Shown here one piece after another: positions 45,886 to 55,414 of a stretch of DNA of 64,000 nucleotides. The position numbers were made by a program, and so were the translations under genes. The notes below the pieces were generated by a model. It was given only the letters and a program-made list of their open reading frames with translations. It was not told the DNA's origin and searched no databases. Positions within the stretch are counted from its first letter, which is position 1, and each line of letters opens with the position of its first letter. The stretch is from positions 645,357 to 709,356 of the forward strand of contig NZ_LMIR01000002.1 of the NCBI RefSeq assembly GCF_001429165.1, in the 5' to 3' direction. The DNA is from Agromyces sp. Root81. GTDB lineage: Bacteria > Actinomycetota > Actinomycetes > Actinomycetales > Microbacteriaceae.

Positions 45886-47358
45886 ATGACCGACTCCCCC
45901 ACCTCCGCCGTCCCCGCGGGCCGCACCTCGGTGCGCGCCATCGTCGGGTTCCTCATCTTCTGCGAGCTCGCGAGCGGCTTCGTACAGGGCTACTACGCAC
46001 CGCTGCTCGCCGCGATCGCCGACCACCTCTCGGTCACCGACGCCGACATCACGTGGTTCCTCACCGTGCAGACGCTCGCAGCGGCGGTGTTCGTGCCGTT
46101 GCTCTCGAAGCTCGGCGACATCTTCGGCCACCGACGCATCCTCCGCATCGCCGTGGTCGCCGTGCTCATCGGCACGCTCGTCACCGCACTCGTGCCGAAC
46201 TTCACGATCGTGCTCATCGCTCGCGTGCTCATCGGCCCGCTCGCCGTGTGGCTCCCGCTCGAGATCGCGCTCGTGCACAACCGCATCAGTGGCGACAGCG
46301 CACGCAAGGCGATCGGCATGCTCGTCTCGTTCCTCACCGTCGGCGCGATCCTCGGCACCGTCGCCTCGGGCGTCGTGAGCGCCGTCTCGCCCTCGCTGAC
46401 CGTCACGCTCCTCGTGCCCTGCGTATTCGTGCTGGTCAGCGTCTACGCCGTGTTCTTCAAGGTGCCGGAGTCGACGACCCGGGCCAACCCGCACATCGAC
46501 GTGCTCGGATTCGTCGGCCTCGCGGTCGCGATGGTCGCGCTCCTCGGCGGGCTGCGACTCGCGTCGACCGAGGGCTTCGCCTCGCCCGTCACGATCGGCG
46601 CGCTCGGCCTCGCCGTCGTCGTCTTCATCGCCTGGGTGATCTGGGAGCGCCGCACGCCCGCCCCCGCGGTCGATGTGCGACTCGTGGCCTCACGCGCACT
46701 CGGCCCGATCTACCTCACCGCGTTCCTCTTCGGCATGGTGATGTTCGGCATGCAGGCGCCGATGACGACGTTCCTCGCATCGGACCCCGACATCACCGGC
46801 TACGGCTTCGCGGCCACTCCCGGCCTGATCTCCGCGGTCATCGCCGTCATCACCCTGCTGGCGACCGTCGGGGCCGCGACGTTCGCGTACATCGCCAAGC
46901 GCATCGGCATCCGGGCCGTGCTGCTCATCGGCGCCGTGCTCGCCGGCGCGGGCAACTTCATCCTCGCCGCGTTCCACAGCACGCTCACCGAGGTCTGGAT
47001 CGCCTCCGCCGTCATGGGCATCGGCCTGGGCCTGCTCCTCGGCGCGCTGCCCGCCCTCCTCGCCGAGCTCGCGCCGAGCGACCAGACCGGCATCGCCGCC
47101 GGTGTCTACAACTCGCTGCGCACGCTCGGCGGGGCCGCCGCCGGCGCGGTGTTCGGCCTCGTGCTCGCCCTCTGGGTGGCACCGAGCGGCGAGTTCGCCG
47201 AGATCGGCGGCTACGTCACCGTCTGGGTGCTCTGCGGCCTCGCCTTCGTCGGAGCGCTCGTGGCACTCGCGTTCCTGCGGGTGCCCGACGGTCGAGACGC
47301 CGCCGCACACCCCGCCCCCGACGACGCACCCGCCGCCGAGGCATCCGCCACCGTCTGA
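45886..47358 (+). CDS. MFS drug/metabolite exporter (DHA2-like)
   Basis: The 490-residue integral membrane protein has about fourteen predicted helices. It carries the MFS loop motif KLGDIFGHRRILRI between helices 2 and 3 and RVLIGPLAVWLPLEIALV of the exporter type. Family knowledge suggests proton-driven export of a drug or metabolite. AGAAGG precedes the ATG at 45886. Control by the upstream TetR gene is likely; the substrate is unknown. Confidence 0.85.
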   Translation: MTDSPTSAVPAGRTSVRAIVGFLIFCELASGFVQGYYAPLLAAIADHLSVTDADITWFLTVQTLAAAVFVPLLSKLGDIFGHRRILRIAVVAVLIGTLVTALVPNFTIVLIARVLIGPLAVWLPLEIALVHNRISGDSARKAIGMLVSFLTVGAILGTVASGVVSAVSPSLTVTLLVPCVFVLVSVYAVFFKVPESTTRANPHIDVLGFVGLAVAMVALLGGLRLASTEGFASPVTIGALGLAVVVFIAWVIWERRTPAPAVDVRLVASRALGPIYLTAFLFGMVMFGMQAPMTTFLASDPDITGYGFAATPGLISAVIAVITLLATVGAATFAYIAKRIGIRAVLLIGAVLAGAGNFILAAFHSTLTEVWIASAVMGIGLGLLLGALPALLAELAPSDQTGIAAGVYNSLRTLGGAAAGAVFGLVLALWVAPSGEFAEIGGYVTVWVLCGLAFVGALVALAFLRVPDGRDAAAHPAPDDAPAAEASATV

Positions 47359-47428
47359 CCCCACCCGATGCCGCAGTGCGGCAAATGAACGGATGCCCCA
47401 CGCCGGCGTCGCAAACGAAGGAGACCCT

Positions 47429-48679
47429 GTGACCCTCGCAGAAGAAGAGACCACCGCGTCCGACGCATCGGAGGCCCCCTCGGGCAGCGCCGCCGCGTTC
47501 ATCGCCCACGGCGCCGAGATCCTGCCCGAGCTGGTGGCGCTCCGCCGCCGCCTGCATGCCGAGCCCGAGCTCGGACTCGAGCTTCCGGCCACGCAGCAGA
47601 AGGTGCTCGAGGCCCTCGACGGACTCGGCCTCGAGATCACCCTCGGCGAGCGCCTGACCTCGATCGTCGCCGTGCTTCGCGGCGCCCGGCCCGGCCCGAC
47701 CGTGCTGCTGCGCGGCGACATGGACGCGCTGCCCGTCGTCGAGAAGGCGGAGCTCGACTACGCCGCGACGAACGGCACCATGCACGCTTGCGGCCACGAC
47801 CTGCACACCGCCGGCCTCGTCGGCGCCGCGAAGCTCCTCGCCGCCCGCCGCGAGGAACTCGCCGGCAACGTGCTCTTCATGTTCCAGCCCGGCGAAGAGG
47901 GGTACGGCGGCGCGAAGATCATGCTCGACGAGGGGCTGCTCGAAGCCACGGGCGAGAAGCCGATCGCGGCGTTCGCGATCCACGTGGCACCCGGCCCGCG
48001 CGGCGTGTTCGTCACCCGCCCGGGCACGATCGCCGCAGGATCGAACCAGTTGAACATCACTGTGCACGGCCGCGGCGGCCACGGCTCGCAGCCGCACCAG
48101 ACGATCGATCCCGTGCCCGTCGCCGCCGAGCTCGTGCTCGCCCTGCAGACCTTCGTGACCCGCCGCTTCGACGCGTTCGACCCGGTCATCCTCTCGGTCA
48201 CCAAGCTCCAGGGCGGCGACGCGCTCAACGTGATCCCCGAGTCGGCCTCGCTCGCCGCGACGGTGCGGACGCTCTCGGCGGCCTCGCTCGAACGCCTCCA
48301 GCTGGAGCTTCCGACGCTCGTGAACGGTATCGCCGGGGCGCACGGCTGCACCGCGGAGCTCGAATTCGTGGTGCAGTACCCCGTGACGGTCAACGACGCG
48401 GCGAGCGCCGCGTCGACGCTCGCCGAGCTCCGCGCCCAGTTCGGCGCGCAGCGGGTCATGGAGATGCCCACTCCGATGATGGGTTCGGAGGACTTCTCCT
48501 TCGTGCTCGACGAGGTGCCGGGAACCTTCGTGGCCCTGTCGACGTCGCCCGTCGGCACCGACCTGTCGACCGTGGAGTGGAACCACTCTCCGCGCGTCGT
48601 GTTCGACGACGGGGTGCTCGGCGATCAGGCCGCAGCACTCGCCCAGCTCGCCTGGGCGACGCTCGAGTCGGCGAGCTGA
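47429..48679 (+). CDS. M20-family amidohydrolase
   Basis: The 416-residue metallopeptidase resembles hippurate or N-acyl-amino-acid hydrolases (LVALRRRLHAEPELGLELPAT). Metal site motifs are GDMDALPV, HACGHDLHTA, QPGEEGYGGA and a late MGSEDFSFVL. The enzymes release amino acids from N-acyl or related amides in the cytoplasm. GTG 47429 follows AAGGAG at 5 nt. Being downstream of an exporter, it could act on the same compounds, which is inferred. Confidence 0.9.
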   Translation: MTLAEEETTASDASEAPSGSAAAFIAHGAEILPELVALRRRLHAEPELGLELPATQQKVLEALDGLGLEITLGERLTSIVAVLRGARPGPTVLLRGDMDALPVVEKAELDYAATNGTMHACGHDLHTAGLVGAAKLLAARREELAGNVLFMFQPGEEGYGGAKIMLDEGLLEATGEKPIAAFAIHVAPGPRGVFVTRPGTIAAGSNQLNITVHGRGGHGSQPHQTIDPVPVAAELVLALQTFVTRRFDAFDPVILSVTKLQGGDALNVIPESASLAATVRTLSAASLERLQLELPTLVNGIAGAHGCTAELEFVVQYPVTVNDAASAASTLAELRAQFGAQRVMEMPTPMMGSEDFSFVLDEVPGTFVALSTSPVGTDLSTVEWNHSPRVVFDDGVLGDQAAALAQLAWATLESAS

Positions 48680-48686
48680 CGCGGGT

Positions 48687-49352
48687 TCACCCGACACGCT
48701 CGGGGGTGCGGTCGGCGGCGAGGACGAGCGGAATGACGTTCAGCCTGCTGGCCGCCCACACGAGTGCGCCTGCTGCGAGCATCGCCGCGAGGAGTCCCAT
48801 GACGTGCGCGACGAGCGAGAGGATTCCGCGTTCGGGGAGGAGGAAGCCGTACGGCACCCATCCGTCGGTGGCGCCCCGAACGAGGACGACCGCCACCCAG
48901 AGCAGCGGGTACGGGAGCACGAGCCAGAGCCGCCGCCAGGGCAGGCCAGGGCGGTCGCCGACGAGCAGCCAGTCGAGCCCGACGGCGAGGGGGAACACGA
49001 TGTGGAGGACGGCGCTCACCCAGGGCGGCGCCGTCCCCGTTCCCGGGACGAGCACGTTGTAGACGACCGCGACGACGACGAGGCAGGCGGTCGCGATCCC
49101 GCGCACCGTGGACAGCCATCCCGGAATGCGTCGTCCGAGCACGGCGAGCATACCGGTGACGATCAGCACGACGCTCGTGAGCAGGCTCGTCTGGTTGGTG
49201 AAGTACCCGAAGAAGTCGAGCGGGTTGCCGTCATCGGCCGCGATGCGGAGGCCGTAGGCGTAGCCGAGCACGGCGATGCACAGCACCCCCTCGACGAGCC
49301 TGGCCGGCCCGATCACGCCGGCGGCGGTCGAGAACCGGCGGCGCTGAGTCAT
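48687..49352 (-). CDS. Pr6Pr-family membrane protein
   Basis: The 221-residue protein has six predicted transmembrane helices and the family signatures FFGYFTNQTSLL, YNVLVPG and HIVFPLAVGLDWLLVG. Family members of this FAR-17a/AIG1-like group are membrane proteins without a known bacterial function. It is convergent with the amidohydrolase, 7 nt apart. Confidence 0.8.
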   Translation of the reverse strand: MTQRRRFSTAAGVIGPARLVEGVLCIAVLGYAYGLRIAADDGNPLDFFGYFTNQTSLLTSVVLIVTGMLAVLGRRIPGWLSTVRGIATACLVVVAVVYNVLVPGTGTAPPWVSAVLHIVFPLAVGLDWLLVGDRPGLPWRRLWLVLPYPLLWVAVVLVRGATDGWVPYGFLLPERGILSLVAHVMGLLAAMLAAGALVWAASRLNVIPLVLAADRTPERVG

Positions 49353-49368
49353 CCGGTCAGCCTAGCCA

Positions 49369-50214
49369 TCACCCGCCGAGCCGGATGGCGACGATCCCCG
49401 ACACCGCGCAGACGGTCGCCGTGAGCCGCCACTTGCTGAACGGCTCGCGGAACACGAAGTAGCCGATCACCCCGGCGACGAGCACCCCGGTCTCGCGCAG
49501 CGCCGACACCACAGCGAGCGGCGCGAGCGACTGCGCCCAGACGACGATCGTGTAGGCCACGAGCGAGAGGACCCCGCCGAGCAGGCCCATCGGCGCGTGG
49601 AGGCGCATCCCGCGGAGCATCTCCCTCCGGTCGCGCGAGAGCGCGAAGCACACGAGCGGGAGCGAGATGCCCTGCAGCAGGAACAGCCACGAGGCATAGC
49701 CGAACGGCTCCCCCGAGAGGCGCACGCCGATGCCGTCGATCACCGAGTAGGCGGTGATCGTGATGCCGACCGCGACGGCCATCAGCGTTCCGGCAGGACC
49801 TCCCCGGCCCTTCGGCGACCACGACAGAGCGAACAGCGCGACGGCGACGACGGCGACACCGGCGATCTGGGCGGGCGTCATGAACTCGCCGAGGAAGGTC
49901 GTCGAGATCAGCGTGATGCCGAGCACGGCGATGCCGCGGGTCAGCGGGTAGGTCCGGCCGAACTCGCCCTTCGCGTACGCCGCCGTGAGCAGCACGAGGT
50001 AGAGCGTCTGCACGGCGGCCGAGATCAGCAGGTACGGCCAGACCTCCTGCGGCGGGAGCGGGAAGACGATGCATCCGATCGCCCCCACCAGCAGGTAGAC
50101 CATCCCGATCAGCGCGGAGGAGACGAGCCGGGCGGGGATCGCCTTCGCGATCGCGTTCCAGGTGCCGTGCAGCAGCGCGGCACCGAGAACGGCGAGCAGG
50201 ATGCCTGCGCTCAC
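49369..50214 (-). CDS. EamA/DMT-family transporter
   Basis: The 281-residue membrane protein has ten predicted helices in two EamA halves (LLAVLGAALLHGTWNAIAKAIP ... YPLTRGIAVLGITL; APMGLLGGVLSLVAYTIVVWAQ). It probably exports a metabolite. The start is GTG 50214, in a GTGA overlap with the alpha-galactosidase gene upstream, so the two are translationally coupled. Confidence 0.8.
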   Translation of the reverse strand: MSAGILLAVLGAALLHGTWNAIAKAIPARLVSSALIGMVYLLVGAIGCIVFPLPPQEVWPYLLISAAVQTLYLVLLTAAYAKGEFGRTYPLTRGIAVLGITLISTTFLGEFMTPAQIAGVAVVAVALFALSWSPKGRGGPAGTLMAVAVGITITAYSVIDGIGVRLSGEPFGYASWLFLLQGISLPLVCFALSRDRREMLRGMRLHAPMGLLGGVLSLVAYTIVVWAQSLAPLAVVSALRETGVLVAGVIGYFVFREPFSKWRLTATVCAVSGIVAIRLGG

Positions 50215-52418
50215 TCGGTGAGACCGTGCGGATCGCCCTCGTCGACCCGTACCGCTCGCAGCAGCACCGCCTGCTCGGGGCGGAGTCTCGGCATCACGAC
50301 GCCGATCGAGGCGAGCGCCGCTCCCGTGAGTTCGAGTGGCCCGAGCTCCCACCACGGCGCCGTGTCGGCCCCGTGCGGCAGCCCGTCGACGAGCGCCGGT
50401 TCGACGCGGTACGTCGCGGTCGGCTGCAGGCCGGGCAGGCGGATGCGCCCGGGGCTCGCGACCGACGCCCGTGCGAGGGACACGTACGCGAACAGGCCGG
50501 CCGAGCCGTCGGCTGCGACGACGCCGTTGACCGAGAGCGAGGCGTCGGGGTGGTCGAGTCGCACGAGCTCGCCGCCGTGGAGCAGCTCGCGGTTCGCCTT
50601 GTGCAGCCGGATCCACCCCTCGAGCTCGGCGAGTTCGGCCTCGCCCGCATGGCGCAGGTCCCACTCGACGCCGAGGTGCCCGAACAGCGCCGTGATGGCG
50701 CGGAAGGAGAGCGCGTGGAGCCGGTTCGTCGTGTGCGAGGCACCCGAGGCGATGTGGGCGCCCATGAGCTCGGGCGGCACCAGCTGGGTCGTCCACCGGT
50801 TGGTCTGCTGGCGGTCGATGGGGTCGTTGTTGTCGGAGACCCAGATGCGATCGGTGCGATCGAGGGCCCCGAGGTCGACCCGCCCGCCGCCCGAGGAGCA
50901 CGACTCGATCTCGAGGTCGGGGTAGCGCGCCTTCAGCTCGTCGACGAGCCGGTAGAACGCGAGCGTCTGCTCGTGCACACCGGCGCGGCCGAACGGCTGT
51001 GTGCCGGCGTCGACGAGGTCGCGGTTGTGGTCCCACTTGATGTACGCGATGTCGTACTCGTCGAGGATCGCGCACATCGCGTCGCGGACGTGGGCGTAGG
51101 CCTCGGGGATGCCGAGGTTCAGCACCTGCTGGTGCCGGGACTCCACCGGCAGGCGGTCGCCGGTCGCCATGATCCACTCGGGGTGAGCCCGGGCGAGGTC
51201 GGAGTCGATGTTCACCATCTCGGGCTCGAACCAGAGGCCGAACTGCATGCCGAGGCCGCGCACGCGGTCGACGAGCGGATGCAGCCCGTTCGGCCACACC
51301 TCCCCCGAGACCGTCCAGTCGCCGAGCCCTGCGCGGTCGTTGCGTCGCCCGCCGAACCATCCGTCGTCGAGCACGAAGCGTTCGATGCCGATCTCGGCGG
51401 CGCGATCGGCGAGCTCGAGGAGCGTGTCGACGTCGTGGTCGAAGTACACCGCCTCCCACACGTTGAGCGTGACCGGCCGTACCGAGCCGGGGTGCTGCGG
51501 GCGGGCGCGGAGGTGGCGATGCATCCGCTTGGCCGAGTCGTCGAGTCCGGCGCCGTAGATGCCGTAGACCCAAGGGCTCTCGTACCGCTCGCCCTGCGCG
51601 AGGCGCACCTCGCCGGGCAGCAGGAGCTCGCCGCCGCCGAGCAGCTGCTCGCCGCTCAGCACCCGCTCGACCTGGTGCAGGTGGTTGCCCGACCAGGCGG
51701 TGTGCACGCCCCACACCTCGCCGTGGCCGAAGCCGAAGCCCGGCGTGCCGACGGAGAGGATCATCGCCGCGTCGAGTCCGGTGCGACCGCGACGCCCCTC
51801 ACGACGGTGCGCGCCGATCGCCATCGCGCGACGCTGGGGTGCGCGCTCGCCCGCCCATCGGCCGGCGAAGTCGAGCACCTCGCTCGCAATGGCGGGCGTC
51901 GGCAGGCAGAGCAGGAGCTCGTCGACCTGGTAGGCCTCGTCGCCGAGGTTCTCCAGCTCGGCGCGCGTGCGCACGATGCCGGCCTCGCTGAGCTCGACCG
52001 TCACGGTGACGGCGAGCTGCGCGTCATCATCTCTCGCGGTGACGATGAGCGTTCCTGCGCCGTGGTTCACGACGGTGCGAGCGGATGCCCCCACGAGCAC
52101 GGTGCCGTCGAGCGTGGCACCCGTGACGCGCCAGAGCGGCGACCACGCGGCACCGGCCCTCGACCCGCTGAGCCCGGGGCGACCCATCCAGCCGCGCGCG
52201 TGCTCGGGGAGGATCGAGATGCGCACCGGAACGTCGACCTCGCTCGGGGCGACCGGGAGCACCCCGGTCTCGAGCAGTGCGGCATACCCCGACTCGTCGA
52301 GCGCTCCGCAGTCGGCTCCCCAGTGCACGACGGCGGGCAGGCCGCCCTCGCCGAGGTCGATCACGAGGGCGACGCCGCCCGCGCGCATCGCCAGGCCGAA
52401 GTCGGGATTGTGGGTCAT
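50211..52418 (-). CDS. alpha-galactosidase, GH36
   Basis: The 735-residue enzyme removes alpha-1,6-linked galactose from raffinose-type sugars. It has a beta-rich N-terminal domain and a TIM barrel with FVLDDGWFGGRRND, the nucleophile in IKWDHNRDL (about residue 463), ESCSSGGGRVDLG and the acid/base in WVSDNNDP (about 525). There is no signal peptide, so it acts inside the cell on imported sugar. It is divergent from lacI across 47 nt that contain a LacI-type palindrome, and AAAGGA precedes its ATG. Confidence 0.93.
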   Translation of the reverse strand: MTHNPDFGLAMRAGGVALVIDLGEGGLPAVVHWGADCGALDESGYAALLETGVLPVAPSEVDVPVRISILPEHARGWMGRPGLSGSRAGAAWSPLWRVTGATLDGTVLVGASARTVVNHGAGTLIVTARDDDAQLAVTVTVELSEAGIVRTRAELENLGDEAYQVDELLLCLPTPAIASEVLDFAGRWAGERAPQRRAMAIGAHRREGRRGRTGLDAAMILSVGTPGFGFGHGEVWGVHTAWSGNHLHQVERVLSGEQLLGGGELLLPGEVRLAQGERYESPWVYGIYGAGLDDSAKRMHRHLRARPQHPGSVRPVTLNVWEAVYFDHDVDTLLELADRAAEIGIERFVLDDGWFGGRRNDRAGLGDWTVSGEVWPNGLHPLVDRVRGLGMQFGLWFEPEMVNIDSDLARAHPEWIMATGDRLPVESRHQQVLNLGIPEAYAHVRDAMCAILDEYDIAYIKWDHNRDLVDAGTQPFGRAGVHEQTLAFYRLVDELKARYPDLEIESCSSGGGRVDLGALDRTDRIWVSDNNDPIDRQQTNRWTTQLVPPELMGAHIASGASHTTNRLHALSFRAITALFGHLGVEWDLRHAGEAELAELEGWIRLHKANRELLHGGELVRLDHPDASLSVNGVVAADGSAGLFAYVSLARASVASPGRIRLPGLQPTATYRVEPALVDGLPHGADTAPWWELGPLELTGAALASIGVVMPRLRPEQAVLLRAVRVDEGDPHGLTE

Positions 52419-52456
52419 TTCAAGATTCCTTTCAAGGGAGGCTTCGGAGTAGTGTT

Positions 52457-52473
52457 TACGTCACCATGACGTA
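52457..52473. promoter_or_regulatory. LacI-type operator over the lacI start codon
   Basis: TACGTCACCATGACGTA is a perfect palindrome (7-bp arms, CCA centre) that includes the ATG of the regulator gene. TAGTGT (52450-52455) just before could be the -10 box. Binding would control lacI and probably the divergent alpha-galactosidase gene. Confidence 0.55.
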
Positions 52474-53518
52474 CGCATCGAACAGTTTGTCCGGGCCCGC
52501 ATCGCAGCCGAGAGCGCGTGCGTCGATCAACGACGTCGCCGTGCACGCCGGTGTCTCGGCGCAGACCGTCTCGCGCGTCGCGAACGGCCAGACAAATGTG
52601 CGCCAGTCCACGCGCGAGCGGGTGCAGGCCTCGATGCAGGCCCTCGGGTACCGGCCCAACAGCGCCGCGCGCAACCTGAAGTCGGGCCGGTTCCGGAGCA
52701 TCGGCTTCGTCACCTTCAACCTCGCCACGCTCGGCAACGAGCGCACGCTGAACGCCGTCGCCGAGGCCTCCGAGGCTGCGGGCTACACGACCACGCTGCT
52801 GCCGGTCATCGACCCGACGCAGCTCGACGTCGCCGGCGCCTTCGGCCGCCTCGAGGAGCAGGCCGTCGACGGCATCATCCTCGTGATGTCCTCGGAGGTC
52901 GGCTCGCTCGATGAGCTGGGCATCACGGCCGGCCTCCCGCTCGTGATCGTCGACTCCGACGCGAACCTGCCCTACACGATCGTCGACACCGACCAGGAGC
53001 AGGGCGCGAAGATCGCCCTGCAGCACCTGCTCGATCTCGGGCACCGCGACATCGTGCACATCTCGGGTCCCGCGGACTCGTTCTCGTCGCGCCGCCGCGC
53101 CGACGCCTTCCGGCAGACGATGGCCGATGCAGGCCTCCCGGCGAGACCCGTGCTCGTCGGCGACTGGAGCGCCGCGTCGGGCCTCGCGCTCGCCCGCGAG
53201 CTCTTCGCCGCCGAGGACCGGCCGACGGCGGTGTTCGCCAGCAACGACCAGATGGCCCTCGGCGTGATGCACGCGATCCACGAACGCGGCTGGAGCGTAC
53301 CCGGCGACGTCAGCGTGGTCGGCTTCGACGACACCGAAGAGGCCGAGGTCTACTGGCCGGCACTCACCACCGTGCACCAGAACTTCGACCAGGTCGGCCG
53401 TCACGCCACCTCGCTGCTGCTCTCGCTCATCGACGGCGAGCCCAACACGAAGCAGAAGATCCTCATCACGACGCGGCTCGTCGTGCGCGACAGCACAGGC
53501 CCCGCGCCGACGGCCTGA
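52466..53518 (+). CDS. LacI-family sugar regulator
   Basis: The 350-residue repressor has a DNA-binding head (SINDVAVHAGVSAQTVSRVANGQTNV), hinge (NSAARNLKSGRFRSIGFV) and a periplasmic-binding-like sugar domain (HISGPADSFSSRRRADAF ... TAVFASNDQMALGVM). It lies between the alpha- and beta-galactosidase genes, so it probably senses an imported galactoside and controls the whole locus. Family members often bind sites like the TGTTTGCGCAAACA at 58821. Confidence 0.93.
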   Translation: MTYASNSLSGPASQPRARASINDVAVHAGVSAQTVSRVANGQTNVRQSTRERVQASMQALGYRPNSAARNLKSGRFRSIGFVTFNLATLGNERTLNAVAEASEAAGYTTTLLPVIDPTQLDVAGAFGRLEEQAVDGIILVMSSEVGSLDELGITAGLPLVIVDSDANLPYTIVDTDQEQGAKIALQHLLDLGHRDIVHISGPADSFSSRRRADAFRQTMADAGLPARPVLVGDWSAASGLALARELFAAEDRPTAVFASNDQMALGVMHAIHERGWSVPGDVSVVGFDDTEEAEVYWPALTTVHQNFDQVGRHATSLLLSLIDGEPNTKQKILITTRLVVRDSTGPAPTA

Positions 53519-53571
53519 CGCCGGCCGCGGCGGCGCGGGGCGCCGACGCGGCCGACGCCGCGTGAGCACGG

Positions 53572-55341
53572 TCACGCCTCGGTCGGGCCGAGTTCGGGGC
53601 GTGCGACGAAGCCGGCGACCGCCGATGCCGCACCGACGGTCTCGAAGACCAGCAGTTCGTTCGCACCGGCGTGCACGACGGGCGCCGGCACGTACAGCGT
53701 GCGCTGCGGCCCGCGGCTCCAGTACCGTCCGAGGTTCACGCCGTTCACCCACACGACGCCCTTGGTCCAGCCGGGCAGCCGCAGCTGCAGGTCGGCGGGC
53801 TCGTCGAGCGTGAACGTCCCGCTGGCGAACACCGGGCCCGACAGCGGCAGCGGCCCGCCCTCGGCAGGCTCGGCGACCGGCGCGGCCTCGAGCACCGCGC
53901 GAACGGGCGCGAGGTCGTCGAGCAGGATCGCCCCGGCCGACCACTCGGTGAGCGGCACGCCATCGAGCGTCGCGGGAGCGATGAGGCCCTTGGCCTCGCC
54001 GAGCCGGGGCCCGTAGTTCACGCCGCCGAGGTTCTCGACGAGCACCGTGAGCTCACCCATCGCGTCTTCGGGCAGCGGCAGCATCCGCTCGTGGAGTTCG
54101 CGGTCGAGCGTGCCGACCAGCGCCCCGTCGAGGTACACCTGCGCTCGGTCGCGCACCTCGCCGAAGGCGAGGAGGCCCCCGTGCTCGACACGCGTCGAGT
54201 AGCACGCGAAGCCCCGCGTCGACCCGAACTCCGCCGCGACCGGCAGGTGGTCGAAGCGCTGCGACGCGACGATCGGAATGGACCACAGCGAAGCGCTGCG
54301 ATCGAGGAGCACGTCGAGCTCCGGGGCATCCGCTCGCTCCGCCGGCACCTCGTCGGGAACGGGCGCGTACTTCGCGATGACCTCGCGGAAGCGCCAGAAC
54401 TTCTCGGTGGGCGTGCCGTCCTCGGCGAGCGGGGCGTCGTAGTCGTACGACGTCGCGATCGCGCGGTAGGTGCCCTTGTCGTTCGCACCGTTGGTGAAGG
54501 CGAAGTTCGTGCCGCCGTGGAACATGTAGACGTTGACGGATGCCCCGGCCGCGAGCAGCTCGTCGAGCTCGTGTGCGGCGTCCTCGGCCGAGGTCGTGTG
54601 GTGGATCTCGCCCCAGCTGTCGAACCATCCGCACCAGAACTCGGAGCACATGAGCGGACCGGTCGGCTGGTGGCTGCGCAGGGTCGCGAGCCGCTCCCCC
54701 ACACGCGAGCCGAATGATCCGGTGCGATGCAGCTCGTCGAGGCTGCCGCGCTCGAGCATCTGCTCGAGGGGCTGGTCGACGGTGGTCAGGGGCACCTCGA
54801 TGCCGTGCTCTCGCGTCAGCTCGGTGAGCCGGCGGAGGTAGTCCTGGTCGGCGCCGTACGCGCCGTATTCGTTCTCGATCTGCACGAGGATCACGGGGCC
54901 GTCGAGCTGGATCTGGCGGGGCCGCACGATGGCGTAGACGGCGTCGAGGTACTCGCTGATGGCGTCGAGGTAGGCGGCGTCGTGCGATCGCAGCACGATG
55001 GACTCGTCGGCGATGAGCCAGGAGGGCAGGCCACCGTCGTGCCACTCGGCGCAGATGTAGGGGCCGGGGCGCACGATCGCGTGCATGCCCTCGGCGTGGA
55101 CCAGGTCGAGGAATCGCGCGAGGTCGAGCTGGCCCGCGGTGCGGAACTCGCCGCGCGTCGGGGAGTGCTCGTTCCACGGCACGTACGTCTCGATGGTGTT
55201 GAGGCCCATGAGGCGGGCCTTGCGGATGCGGTCGCTCCACTGGTCGGGGTGCACCCGGAAGTAGTGCAGCGCGCCGGAGAGCACGCGGTACGGCGAGCCG
55301 TCGATGAGGAAGTCGGTGTCACCGATGGAGAAGGTGGGCAT
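53572..55341 (-). CDS. beta-galactosidase, GH35
   Basis: The 589-residue enzyme has the GH35 barrel: LSGALHYFRVHPDQW at the N terminus, the acid/base in LVQIENEYGAYG (about residue 158) and the nucleophile in CSEFWCGWFDSWG (about 235). C-terminal jelly-roll domains end in WVNGVNLGRYWSRGPQRTLYVP. It has no signal peptide, fitting intracellular cleavage of beta-galactosides. It is last in the leftward operon, after the ABC importer, with 73 nt to the binding-protein gene. Confidence 0.93.
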   Translation of the reverse strand: MPTFSIGDTDFLIDGSPYRVLSGALHYFRVHPDQWSDRIRKARLMGLNTIETYVPWNEHSPTRGEFRTAGQLDLARFLDLVHAEGMHAIVRPGPYICAEWHDGGLPSWLIADESIVLRSHDAAYLDAISEYLDAVYAIVRPRQIQLDGPVILVQIENEYGAYGADQDYLRRLTELTREHGIEVPLTTVDQPLEQMLERGSLDELHRTGSFGSRVGERLATLRSHQPTGPLMCSEFWCGWFDSWGEIHHTTSAEDAAHELDELLAAGASVNVYMFHGGTNFAFTNGANDKGTYRAIATSYDYDAPLAEDGTPTEKFWRFREVIAKYAPVPDEVPAERADAPELDVLLDRSASLWSIPIVASQRFDHLPVAAEFGSTRGFACYSTRVEHGGLLAFGEVRDRAQVYLDGALVGTLDRELHERMLPLPEDAMGELTVLVENLGGVNYGPRLGEAKGLIAPATLDGVPLTEWSAGAILLDDLAPVRAVLEAAPVAEPAEGGPLPLSGPVFASGTFTLDEPADLQLRLPGWTKGVVWVNGVNLGRYWSRGPQRTLYVPAPVVHAGANELLVFETVGAASAVAGFVARPELGPTEA

Positions 55342-55414
55342 TCGCTGATCCTGGGTCGAGAAACGGACCGCGGGGCAGCCGCCGTGACGGCGACTGCCCC
55401 GCGGAGTGGTGGTG

